NCBI RefSeq assembly: GCF_023065955.2
Contig: NW_026622841.1
Location: 18,114,501 to 18,178,500 of the forward strand
Direction of reading: 5' to 3'
Source: Ursus arctos
Taxonomy: Eukaryota > Chordata > Mammalia > Carnivora > Ursidae
DNA length: 64,000 bases
The notes under the pieces are model-generated. The model was given only the letters and a program-made list of their open reading frames with translations. It did not search any database and was not told the DNA's origin. The position numbers and the translations under genes were made by a program. This document shows, piece after piece, positions 55,746-64,000 of this stretch; the first letter of the stretch is position 1, and each line of letters opens with the position of its first letter.

Positions 55746-55926
55746 TCCACTCTGTGGTGTGTCCGACTACGCTGTGAGTTTAATGGTTGAGTGGTTAAGA
55801 TGTGGGCACCGCATAGGGGGTCTTTCTGGGATGATAAAAATGTTCTTAAGTTGGATTGTGGTGATAGTTACTCAACTCTATACATTTCCTTGAAAGATCA
55901 GTGAACTGTGTTTGAAACTAGTGCCC

Positions 55927-56103
55927 GGGGCACCTGGGTGGCTCAGTCAGTTAAGTCCGACTCTTGGTTTTGGCTCAGGTCATGATCTTGGGGTTCTGGG
56001 ATCGAACCCCGCATTGGGCTCCACGCTCAGCTTGGAGTCAGCTTGTCTTTCTCCTTCCCCCTCTGCCCCTTCTATTTCTCTACCTGCCTTTCTTCTTCTT
56101 TTA
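55927..56103 (+). mobile_element. CanSINE, sense
   Basis: GGGGCACCTGGGTGGCTCAG head, CATGATCTTGGGGTTCTGGG, TTGGGCTCCACGCTCAGC, CT-rich 3' part. The A-rich tail is absent or replaced by TTCTTCTTTTACCC, and no clear target duplication is visible. Confidence 0.92.
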
Positions 56104-56267
56104 CCCAAATGAAATCAGATCTCCCACTAGAAAAGTCTACACAGATTGGTGCGCAAAAAGTCATTCATGATTGATAATTTTTTAAATTTTGTTTTGTTTT
56201 GTTTTAGCATTTTTAAACAGAATCATTGAAAAATAACTGGAGTTAGGGAGTTTGGAAAACTCTTGGA

Positions 56268-56645
56268 TAGTCTGCCCAGGCTTCCATGACAAAATACCAC
56301 AGACTGGGGGGTGTAAACAGCAGAAACGTATTTATTTATGTCTTCACAGTTCTCAAGACTAAAAGCCCAAGAGCAAGGTGCCGGTATGGTTTCCGGTGAG
56401 ACCTCTCTCCCTGGCTTGCAGATGGCTGACTTCTCCCCGTGTCTTCACGTGGCCTTTTCCCTGTGTACCTGCACTCCTAGGGTCCCTTCTTCTTCATATA
56501 GAGAAACAGTCCCATTGGATTAGGGCCCTTTATGATTTTATTTAACCTTAATTTCCTTCTTAAAGACCCTATTTCCAAACACAGTTATGTTGGGAGTTAG
56601 GGTTTCAAGATATGAATTTTGGGTGAACAAAACTCAGTCCATAAC
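56268..56645 (-). mobile_element. MaLR (ERVL-type) solo LTR, antisense
   Basis: TGACAAAATACCACAGACTG, CACGTGGCCTTTTCCCTGTG, CCATTGGATTAGGGCCCTTT and AAGACCCTATTTCCAAACAC are the reverse complement of the MLT/MST-like LTR consensus. There is no internal coding part. The subfamily name is not certain. Confidence 0.75.
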
Positions 56646-56811
56646 AGGTTTTACAAATAGGTCATTTGACTCCGTCACTTGCAGATGTAGAAGATGCTGA
56701 TTAAAAAATCTATAGATTCTCAAGAGACAATGATCATTTTACTCATTTGGACTAATTTTTGGAAGAAGCAAAGTCAATTTAGCAACAGAAAGACTTCACC
56801 AGAATATTTTT

Positions 56812-57260
56812 TGTTCTGGTTCTTTATTGCTGTGTAACAATTTACCCCAAACATTGTGGTTTAAAGTAACAATGATCATTTTCTTATGCTCAGGATTCTC
56901 TGGTCAAGACTTTGAGGGGCACCTGGCTGAGTGGCTTGGGCCCTGAATCTAACATGCTCCAGTGAGGTAGGGCTGAGGCTGAAGCTGGCAGCTGATGGGG
57001 TAGCTCTCTCTTGCATGAGGAACGGTGGCTTCAGGACGGCGAGGGCTCTACTCTCCAGGGGCAGTGTCCTCAGGATTCAGGTAGACCCTGAATTGTCTTC
57101 TATGACCTAACCTGAAGTCACATGACCTCTCTTCCCCGCAGAGATTCAAGGGCAGGGAACGCAGACCCCACCTCTCAATGGGAGGAGTGTCAACATCACT
57201 TTGTAAGTAGAGGATGTATGATGGGAAACATCATTCTGGCCATCTTTGGAAAATGCAATT
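56812..57260 (-). mobile_element. MaLR/ERVL-type LTR, antisense, diverged
   Basis: Starts TTCTTTATTGCTGTGTAACA and contains CTCAGGATTCTCTGGTCAAG, GAGATTCAAGGGCAGGGAAC, CCACCTCTCAATGGGAGGAG and CATCATTCTGGCCATCTTTG. This follows the MLT1-type antisense layout, where genuine copies end near '...caatctaccaca'. No internal region. Confidence 0.6.
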
Positions 57261-57582
57261 GGCCGTAATTTTAGGAAGATTTGTTTTTACAATTATTCTC
57301 ACGTAGAAATACACACTGTTTGAAGAAAAATTTGCACAGGGAAGTAACTCGTTTTCCTTAGGGTTTTTCTTCATTTGCATCCAGGCAGGGGCTGGACAGC
57401 TTTGGATTCAGGCCCTTGTCCTTGTCAGCGCCTTCAATTTTTATGAGTTAGTTCCGTGTCTGATTCAGTTAACTATCTGGTAGGGGATTATATTTCTCCT
57501 AACTGGCCACAGAGAATATCCTTCCTTTAGGTAGTGGTTGGGGGGCTTAAACACTAGCTCAGGGTTACCCCATGCTTATTGT

Positions 57583-57964
57583 TATGGGCTGACTTACATC
57601 TCCCTAAAAGTCATATGTAGAAGTCCTAATTCCCAGTACTTCAGAATGTGACTATATTTGGAGATAAAATCTTTAGAAAGATAATTAAATTAAAATGAGG
57701 TCATTAAGGTGGGTCCTAATCCAATATGACTGGCGGGCTTATAAAAAAGAATTTGGACCCAGACCCATGCAAAAGGAAGACCATGTGAAGACACACAGAG
57801 AGGAAAGCCACCTAGAAACCAGGGGAAGATGGCTCAGAAGGAGCCAAACCTGCTGATACCTTGATTTTGGACTTCTAGCCTCCGGAACGATGGGGAAAAA
57901 AAATCCTGTTGTTAAGCCATCCGGTCTTCAGTACTTTGTTATAGTAGCTCCAGCCAACTAATTC
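57583..57964 (+). mobile_element. MaLR (MLT1-like) solo LTR, sense
   Basis: TGTTATGGGCTGACTTACAT start, CAGTACTTCAGAATGTGACT, TGAGGTCATTAAGGTGGGTC, CCTAATCCAATATGACTGGC, CTTGATTTTGGACTTCTAGC and CAGTACTTTGTTATAGTAGC up to the CCAACTAATTC end. The LTR is nearly complete, with no internal retroviral-like sequence. Confidence 0.82.
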
Positions 57965-57969
57965 TCTTG

Positions 57970-58525
57970 TCCAAGGTTTGACTGTATGACAGACACCTTT
58001 GGAGGGGTGTCTTTGAAGGGTCTATTTCTCTGGGCCATATTTTCAAACTTATTTTTTACAGCAGCAGGTACCCTTTGTTTTTTGTTTTTATGTGAGTTGA
58101 TAATGTGTGAGTCCTCACTCTATAAAATATACAAATAGTGTTTTATTGGTATAAAATTTTCTTAGAAGTTTGAAATATTACCTTATAATAAAGGTCCTCA
58201 ATGGGAACAATGAAGTGGCTTTGAGGACACAAGTACTCAGAAACCTATGGTATTTGGGCCAAAGATGGCTGCCTTGTTCACCTGAGAGTCTCTCCTTACT
58301 ACCTCACACTCCCTTTCTCTTGCACTTCCACCTCCCTCAGGCCAGAAAAATGGAGGTGGACACTTAGCCTGCAGCTCTTAGAAGGCTGATGATCTCTCCA
58401 CCAAACTACTCATATCATCTATACCAGAGGCCCAGAGGAAGCCCCATCAAGACTGAGCAAGACTGAATAGTAGCAAAGCGGAGAAATCTGACACCCTCTG
58501 CTGACTGTTCTCGGCCCAGGGAGAT
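57970..58525. other. Intergenic, no recognised feature
   Basis: Unique DNA without a clear repeat or exon. Confidence 0.4.
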
Positions 58526-58529
58526 AGCT

Positions 58530-58755
58530 TGGGCTTTGGAGCCTGATGATCCAGCTCTGCATCCCAACTTGACCTTTACTAGTCATGGGACATGTCAGAC
58601 ATGTCACCTCTCTGAGCCTCAGTTTCCTCATCTGTAACAAAGGGGAGTTGAGCACCAGCCTTGTGGGTTCTCATGCAGATTCAATGAAGGAAAATGTGTG
58701 TTCACTCAGCATGGTGTTTGCATATAGTTCATTAAATATTCATTGTCTTTACCCT
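58530..58755 (+). mobile_element. MIR SINE, sense
   Basis: TGGGCTTTGGAGCCTGATGA, TCACCTCTCTGAGCCTCAGT, TTCCTCATCTGTAACAAAGG and TTCATTAAATATTCATTGTC cover most of the MIR consensus. Confidence 0.85.
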
Positions 58756-58759
58756 CGGG

Positions 58760-59255
58760 AGAGCAACTGTGGGCTCCGACGAGATCACGTAGATGGACGT
58801 GGTCTGTGAAGAGTCATCTCTGTGCCTCTAGGAATTGTGATGTGGTTTGACATCGACTCATTCCTGGCTGGACGGGTCTGAAGTAGATGGATACTTACTT
58901 TCTCTTGGGTGACAGAAACGGGGTAAGAGTAGGCGGAGGGGAACACGGGTGTGCTGGCCACGGCCACTCATGCAGGCTCCAAGAGCTGATGGGCAGAAGG
59001 AGTTTTGAAAATGCTTCTGCAAGGCTGTGTGAACTCTTTTCAGTCACCAAAGGACCAATTTTATGAAGGGTGCTGAAATATAATGGGAAGCTCAGGAGTT
59101 CATGCTGTACCCCAAGAGTGCTTTATGTTGGAATCTGACCGAAGAACTTCCCAGGTCATTAAATTTGCCATTTGGACACTGACATATTAAATATTATCAA
59201 ATTAAAAGCTTAGAGTATAGTTAGGAGTCTGTTTTATAGATCGGCCACATTAAAA
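58760..59255. other. Intergenic, no recognised feature
   Basis: Unique DNA; nothing recognised. Confidence 0.4.
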
Positions 59256-59257
59256 CA

Positions 59258-59815
59258 TTTTTTTTTTTTTTGTATTGGAAATTGTATTTAAATCTGCAAC
59301 GGGTTTAGTCGTTGGGATGTAAAGAACAGATGGGTCCGAACGTGGTGGTTTTCCTTGAGCAATCCTGAATTAGCATCATAGATATTGAAGATGGCGTACG
59401 CTAATGCCAAGAGGGACAGCTGTGTCCTTATGAGCTTTCCATACCCACCTGGGGACCCCCTCCGCTGTGGGTTGGGCTCCAGTAGTTCATCTTTGCCTTT
59501 CCTTTGGCTGATTCTCCCAATGATGTACCTTCTGGAATTTGGTTGGGCTTCATGGTACACCCCACACCCCCAATCTGTGAAATCATTCTTTCTGTTAGAG
59601 GCACAGTTTTCTCCCTAATTTCACAGTTCGTTCTTGCTCTGCCTTCTGAAAAGATTCTTCTTTTCCTGTTAGTTTGTTGGCCCTCAACTAGTCCCCATCT
59701 CTGGGGTGTAGTATATGGATAGGAAGGCACGAGTAGAATTAAGAGTTGCCTCAAGTAGCTAATTGCTCCTATCTTTGACATCCCCTGTTTATGGGGCTTT
59801 GAAGATTTTTTCATT
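59258..59815 (-). pseudogene. Possible retrocopy (processed pseudogene) of unidentified origin
   Basis: A T14 run (59258-59271) is followed by GTATTGGAAATTGTATTTAA. On the minus strand this reads as an A tail preceded by an AATACA variant poly(A) signal. Two overlapping minus-strand frames (59288-59560, 90 codons; 59428-59814, 128 codons) lie just upstream of that tail, as a frameshifted coding end would. I do not recognise either product. No target duplication was found. It could also be an unknown transposon 3' end. Confidence 0.3.
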
Positions 59816-60060
59816 CTTTAGTTTTCTCTCATCATGAAAGTCCCCTGAGAGCTGATCACCTCACCAACGAATAATGTTGTAGCCAGCCGCTGCCACGGTC
59901 GTGGACCAGCAAAGGAGAACAGGCTCCTGGAGGGAACTGGATTGGAATGGGTCTTCTTTAAGAGAAAGAGTAATCATGTGGGTGGCAGAAAGGTTCCAAA
60001 ACATCCTGTTTTTCCTAAGGCTCTGGACTGAATCAGAGAGAAGGATGCATAAGTGCTTCT

Positions 60061-60248
60061 TTTTTTTTTTTTTAAGATTTTATTTATTTAAGAGAGAGAG
60101 AGAGAGAGCATGAGCGGGGGGAGGGCTAGAGGGACAAGCAGACTCCCTGCTGAGCAGGGAGTCCAACGCAGGGCTCGATCCCAGGACCCTGAGATCATGA
60201 CCTGAGCTGAAGGCAGATGCTTCACCCACTGAGCCACCCAGGTGTCCC
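60061..60248 (-). mobile_element. CanSINE, antisense
   Basis: T13 run, AAGATTTTATTTATTTAAGA, a GA tract, CTGCTGAGCAGGGAGTCCAA and the end GAGCCACCCAGGTGTCCC. The duplication AAGTGCTT occurs at 60051 and 60252. Confidence 0.94.
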
Positions 60249-60354
60249 TGCAAGTGCTTTCTTTTGTTTTAAAGGACAAATTGGATCTAACTGGCTCAGT
60301 GTGAGAACTAAGAGGGGCAAAGGGCATATCTGTTGATTGCCATTTTGGCTGAGC

Positions 60355-60403
60355 GTGTGTGTGTGTGTGTGTGTGTGTCTGTCTGTCTGTCTGTCTGTCT
60401 GTC
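60355..60403. repeat. Compound (GT)12(CTGT)6 microsatellite
   Basis: Alternating GT to 60378, then a tetranucleotide CTGT array to about 60403. The 'TDRQTDRQTHTHTH' minus-strand frames over it are artefacts. Confidence 0.96.
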
Positions 60404-60559
60404 TTCTGTGTGTCTGTGCATGTCCCACAATAAGCAATGACAGTCGACATTAGTGATCTGACGGAGGAGACGCTGATAAAGGACGGGAAACTCTGAATCG
60501 ACCTGGTTCTTGCGATGGTGGGAAGGTGTAGAGATGTGAGAAATGATCCCTGTTCTCTG

Positions 60560-61050
60560 AAAAACTTTCACCTAATGGAAGATCCAAGATGTTGAGTGAG
60601 AAAGGCGAGTTTGCAATAGGAGGCCATGTGTATTTAGAGCCAAATGAGACACAGCAAGTGGTTTGGAATTCAGAGGAGGCTGCACAGGTCAGGGGAGGCT
60701 TCCTAGAGGAGGTGGCCCTTGAAATGGGCCTTGACGGATAGGGAGGATTCTGAGGCAGAGCATTCCAGATAGTGGGAGTCAGGGGTTTCCAAGTTCTGTC
60801 TGGCAGGAAGGGAGAAGTTTGCTGGCACCCGGGGTTTGTCAGGGAGAAGAGGCCAGGAGACTGAAAGAATTTTGTTGACATCATTTGGGGGGAGACATCG
60901 GTGCATGAAAGGGGCCTGTGAATGTGCAGGTTCGGAGTTCAGGAGGAAGGAGGAAGTGGTGCCCAGGGGTCACCAGGAGAAGGCGGCACGGCGTTGCACG
61001 AGGGCCAGGCCTCCAAGTCAGACCCCTGAGTGAGCCGTAGTTCTGAAGTG
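60560..61050. repeat. Probable ancient interspersed repeat, purine-rich
   Basis: AGGCTTCCTAGAGGAGGTGG, GAAATGGGCCTTGACGGATA and GGCAGAGCATTCCAGATAGT recall a widespread old mammalian repeat (the family of the 10860-11480 copy may be the same). No coding frame. Confidence 0.4.
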
Positions 61051-61059
61051 GGAGAGGGG

Positions 61060-61260
61060 GAGGAACTGGGCTCAGTGGGGAGGGGAGAGGGGTGGCCAGG
61101 CTGTGGTGGGAGGGACTTCCGGACAGTTCATGGAACTCTTGGGCCAGCGGCTTTGCTCTGACCCCTCAGGGATTAACACCAACATGGAGAGAAGCGCCAG
61201 AGGGACAGGCAGACTCCAAGAACCTCATGGGTCAGCTTCTTCTTGTCCTCTTCGTTTTCT
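61060..61260. other. Intergenic, no recognised feature
   Basis: GC-rich flank of the previous repeat; nothing recognised. Confidence 0.4.
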
Positions 61261-61264
61261 TTTT

Positions 61265-61620
61265 CCTCCTCCTTTTTAATATTATCACTTTCAGATTTTT
61301 TCTATTTTCTTTACAATAATTTCCACCTTAAACAAAAGTTGCATGAATAGTACAGAGAACTTTTTTTATTCTGAATGCTCTAGAGCAAGTTGCCAACTTG
61401 ATGTCCTGTTACTTCCAAACTTTAGTGTGTAATTCCCACAAACCAGGACATTCTCCCATGTCCTATGATGCAACCACCTAAATCAGGAAGTTAGCATTGA
61501 TTTATTACTAATATCGGATCCTCAGACCTTTTCCAAATTTTTCCAATTGTCCCAACAATGTCCTTTATAGCAATAGGATCCAGGTCAGAACCACACGTTG
61601 TATGCGTTTACCATGTCTCA
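61265..61620. mobile_element. Old LINE-derived fragment
   Basis: AAAGTTGCATGAATAGTACA, GAGCAAGTTGCCAACTTGAT, AACCAGGACATTCTCCCATG, CAATTGTCCCAACAATGTCC and TTTATAGCAATAGGATCC follow a known old repeat text that I believe is L1-related. A second copy of its first part lies at 63285-63420. Confidence 0.5.
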
Positions 61621-61624
61621 TGAG

Positions 61625-63280
61625 TAAGGAAGAAATGAAGGGGGCCAGGGAGGATAGTAGAAGGAAGGAAGCTCCTTCGAGATTTCACAAACCATCAGCT
61701 CTGGCAGGAAGTAGCAGCAGATATGATGCTCCTTTTACAACCCAGTCAACTTTCATTTATTCACCCAAATGAGGGGCGAATAATTGGACACATTTAGAAT
61801 AATTTTAGGTTTTTGAATATATTCTGCAACAGTCTTGTAGATTTCTTTTTCTTTCTGGTTTCATGTGACTTACATAAGCACGCATGCAGGTCAGAGGCAT
61901 GCCTGCCTGGGGAGAGGTCGACACTGGTTGTTGTGATCTGTGAATATGCCACCAACCGAGTAGAAAACCAAGATTCTTTTATTCTGTAGTTATTCCTAAA
62001 GCAGATCAGCTGGACCTAAGCAGAGCCCCGAGACAGAGCCCCTGCTCCCAGCTTGGCCCGAGTAGACGCGTTTGTCAGGATTGGCAGATGTTGCTTTAGT
62101 TTCATCTTCTAGTCCAGAGACTCGGGCTCGCCATAATTGTCTATTTCATGCAGCTTTCATCTTTCATTTGGCAAAATGATTCATGTGGAGTGTAATGTGC
62201 ATCTCTGATTACTTACCCAGAAATTTGTCTTCCTCTGATAAGATTGCTTCTTCCGTGAACAAAAATGGGAATTTTCAGATAAGGTACCGAAGTGACCTTT
62301 GTCCCCTTCCATTCCTCCATTTATATCCTCATTCGGCTAACCTTTAGTGAGCATCTACTATTGCCACCTCTGGGGACACACACCCGAATAAGAATAATTC
62401 TGCTCGCAAGGGGAGCAGGGCATGTGTGAAAATGACCTTCGTGGCAGGGACTGACCATGGAGAGGCCGGGGAGGAGCGCCCCAGTTTTGATGGCTGGGAA
62501 AGATGTCGTGGGGGAGTGTGTTAAGGGGGAGCAGGACTAGGACATGACGTCTGTGTAGTCTGAGAGGCTGGTTCACTGCTTACTCACAGAGGGAAGTATG
62601 AATTCCTCCAGGGCCATGTATTTCGTTGGAATTTGCCACTCATGTTAGCTCTCCAGTGTTAGGTGGGGCAGGTCAGGCAATACTTGAAAGCACAGTATTC
62701 AGGACATCCTAGCCTTTCAGGGTGGGCACAGCCCTTCACGAGTAATTGAATACCTTCCTTTATAGGCAAAGTGTGGAGGCCCCAAGAGATGAGGTTCTTC
62801 TATCTAGGGACCCCGCTGAGCTGAGAGCAGAGCTCCGCCCTCCCTCCCTCCGCCTGAGTGCTCCTTCCACCATCGGCCGTGTCCTCCACAAAACCTGGGC
62901 CCCATGTGGCTCAGAGACTCAGTCAGGAACCTTGGCTCATGAACCAGGAGAAGGGCTGAGACAACTGCGGTGGTACCCCTCTGGAATTCATTGCCATTGA
63001 TGCATGAAGATGAACAAAAAACACTGAGGAGTTAGGCCCCACAGCGGTTCCTTCTAGACCTGTGCTTAGGGCCCCAAAGGGAGAGGCCAGTGTTGTAGGG
63101 TTTAGGGAGGGAGGATGCGGAGTGGGAGTGAGGCCAGTGGCTGGACACATAGGGGACAGGGGGTGCCCTGAGAAGAGTTGGAGAAAGATTTGCCTGGACC
63201 TCTGACGTGGGGGTCTGCTCTTCTGAGCCTTTTTCTTTGTTAGCTCCCTGCCCCCTTCTTTGACATCTAAACATGCTTTT
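61625..63280. other. Intergenic, mostly unique
   Basis: No gene, RNA or clear repeat recognised. 62345-62530 may carry another purine-rich old repeat. Confidence 0.35.
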
Positions 63281-63284
63281 TTCC

Positions 63285-63420
63285 CTTAACTTTTTAGTTT
63301 GAAATAATTACTGATTCACAGAATGTTGTGAAAAGAGTATGGACAGGTCCCCTGTACCCTTTATCTATTTTCCCCAATGGTTATATTTTACATAACTATT
63401 GTGCAACGCCTCCCTGGTTT
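63285..63420. mobile_element. Old LINE-derived fragment, second copy
   Basis: TTTAGTTTGAAATAATTACT, AAAGAGTATGGACAGGTCCC, CTGTACCCTTTATCTATTTT and CCAATGGTTATATTTTACAT are the start of the same family as 61265-61620. Confidence 0.5.
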
Positions 63421-63424
63421 ATAA

Positions 63425-64000
63425 ATCTGAAATCCCCCATCCCTCCCCGCCCTCGCCCCCAACATCATCATTCCCCCTAGTATAGCCCTCAGGCTCTTCC
63501 TTGGGCAAATGTCTCATATCTGCAACGTGAGAGCAATTCCGTTGTCTGGATCGCAAAGTCCCTCTCTCAGTGAGAAGAGGGGAAGTTATAACTGTCTTAG
63601 CCAATTCTAAAGAAAAATGCAAGCACGGACAGGATGAGCCCAAACATGTGAAATGGATGGCCGCCATATTTCATGAGGACTAAATGGGTCCCAGGGTTTG
63701 GGAACGGAGACTGGATTTCAGCTACCCTGGGGTGGTGGTGTGGGAGTGGCACTTTGGGAAGCCTCTGGACTATTGAACAGGACCAGTCCCTGCGTCTGGG
63801 GAGCACCCGTGAAGGGACTAAAGAGGAGGAGTTGCTCTGCTCCTGCCTCTTCCTGGCTCTCCACCCTGGTGTTCTTTCCTCAAGCCAGTCCTGCCGATAG
63901 CGGCTTCTTCATCGTCTTCACCTTTCACCGAGCATCTAGAACTCAGCTCCTGTTCCAAATAGAGTCTGGTCAGGAGCTCTTCCTCCTGAAACACAAGCCC
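63425..64000. other. Intergenic, no recognised feature
   Basis: Unique DNA to the window end, without a supported gene. Confidence 0.4.

Noticed and set aside
56268..57964. Provirus with two LTRs around an internal region
   Set aside because: The LTRs are of different orientation and type, and the sequence between them has no retroviral-like coding text.
60088..60571. Minus-strand frames with TDRQTDRQTHTHTH repeats
   Set aside because: They are translations of the CTGT/GT microsatellite and the adjacent CanSINE.

Overview
This window looks like mammalian nuclear DNA from a carnivore. At least thirteen tRNA-derived SINEs of the CanSINE type are present, a family restricted to Carnivora. There are also several LINE-1 3' ends of the kind common in caniform genomes. 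The CanSINE at 21059-21247 has a body variant that I associate from memory with bears and perhaps pinnipeds, so an arctoid carnivore (bear most likely) is a tentative guess. There are no bacterial, plasmid or viral gene arrays here; nearly all open frames are chance frames in non-coding DNA.

The only host gene I can support is the 3' end of TXNL1 (thioredoxin-like protein 1) on the + strand. A 105-base exon (171-275) with a proper acceptor and donor encodes 35 in-frame residues. A 6.6 kb intron follows. The last exon (from 6844) encodes nine residues and a stop, then a 3' UTR of about 200 bases with two AATAAA signals (6979 and 7049). Joined in phase, these exons give the last 44 residues of the PITH domain that contacts the 26S proteasome. 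In human, TXNL1 sits head to head with WDR7 and its 3' end faces a large gene desert towards TCF4. The remaining 57 kb here fits that desert.

Layout. 1-7.1 kb: TXNL1 3' part, with LINE-1 tails, a hAT-like DNA transposon fossil and one CanSINE in introns. 7.1-12.6 kb: mostly unique DNA with MIR and L2 remnants. 12.6-23.4 kb: a dense antisense LINE-1 block with nesting (CanSINE within L1 within older L1). 23.4-24.3 kb: a GC-rich degenerate tandem repeat. 24.3-35.9 kb: largely unique DNA with MIR, L2 and L3/CR1 fossils and several CpG-rich patches, the most likely place for long-range enhancers. 35.9-48.1 kb: CanSINEs, including a head-to-tail triple, MIRs and microsatellites. 48.9-55.8 kb: old antisense L1 pieces and a cluster of four young L1 3' ends in both orientations. 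55.9-64 kb: a CanSINE, three MaLR LTRs, a MIR, a possible retrocopy and a compound microsatellite.

I did not find a novel multi-gene system. The best leads are the CpG-rich islets in the desert, the unique blocks near 30.9 and 32.6-33.2 kb, the inverted pair of young L1 tails, the 28-base C tract, and the unidentified antisense retrocopy-like block at 59.3 kb. All repeat names come from recognising consensus motifs by eye; boundaries are exact only where target-site duplications are quoted.
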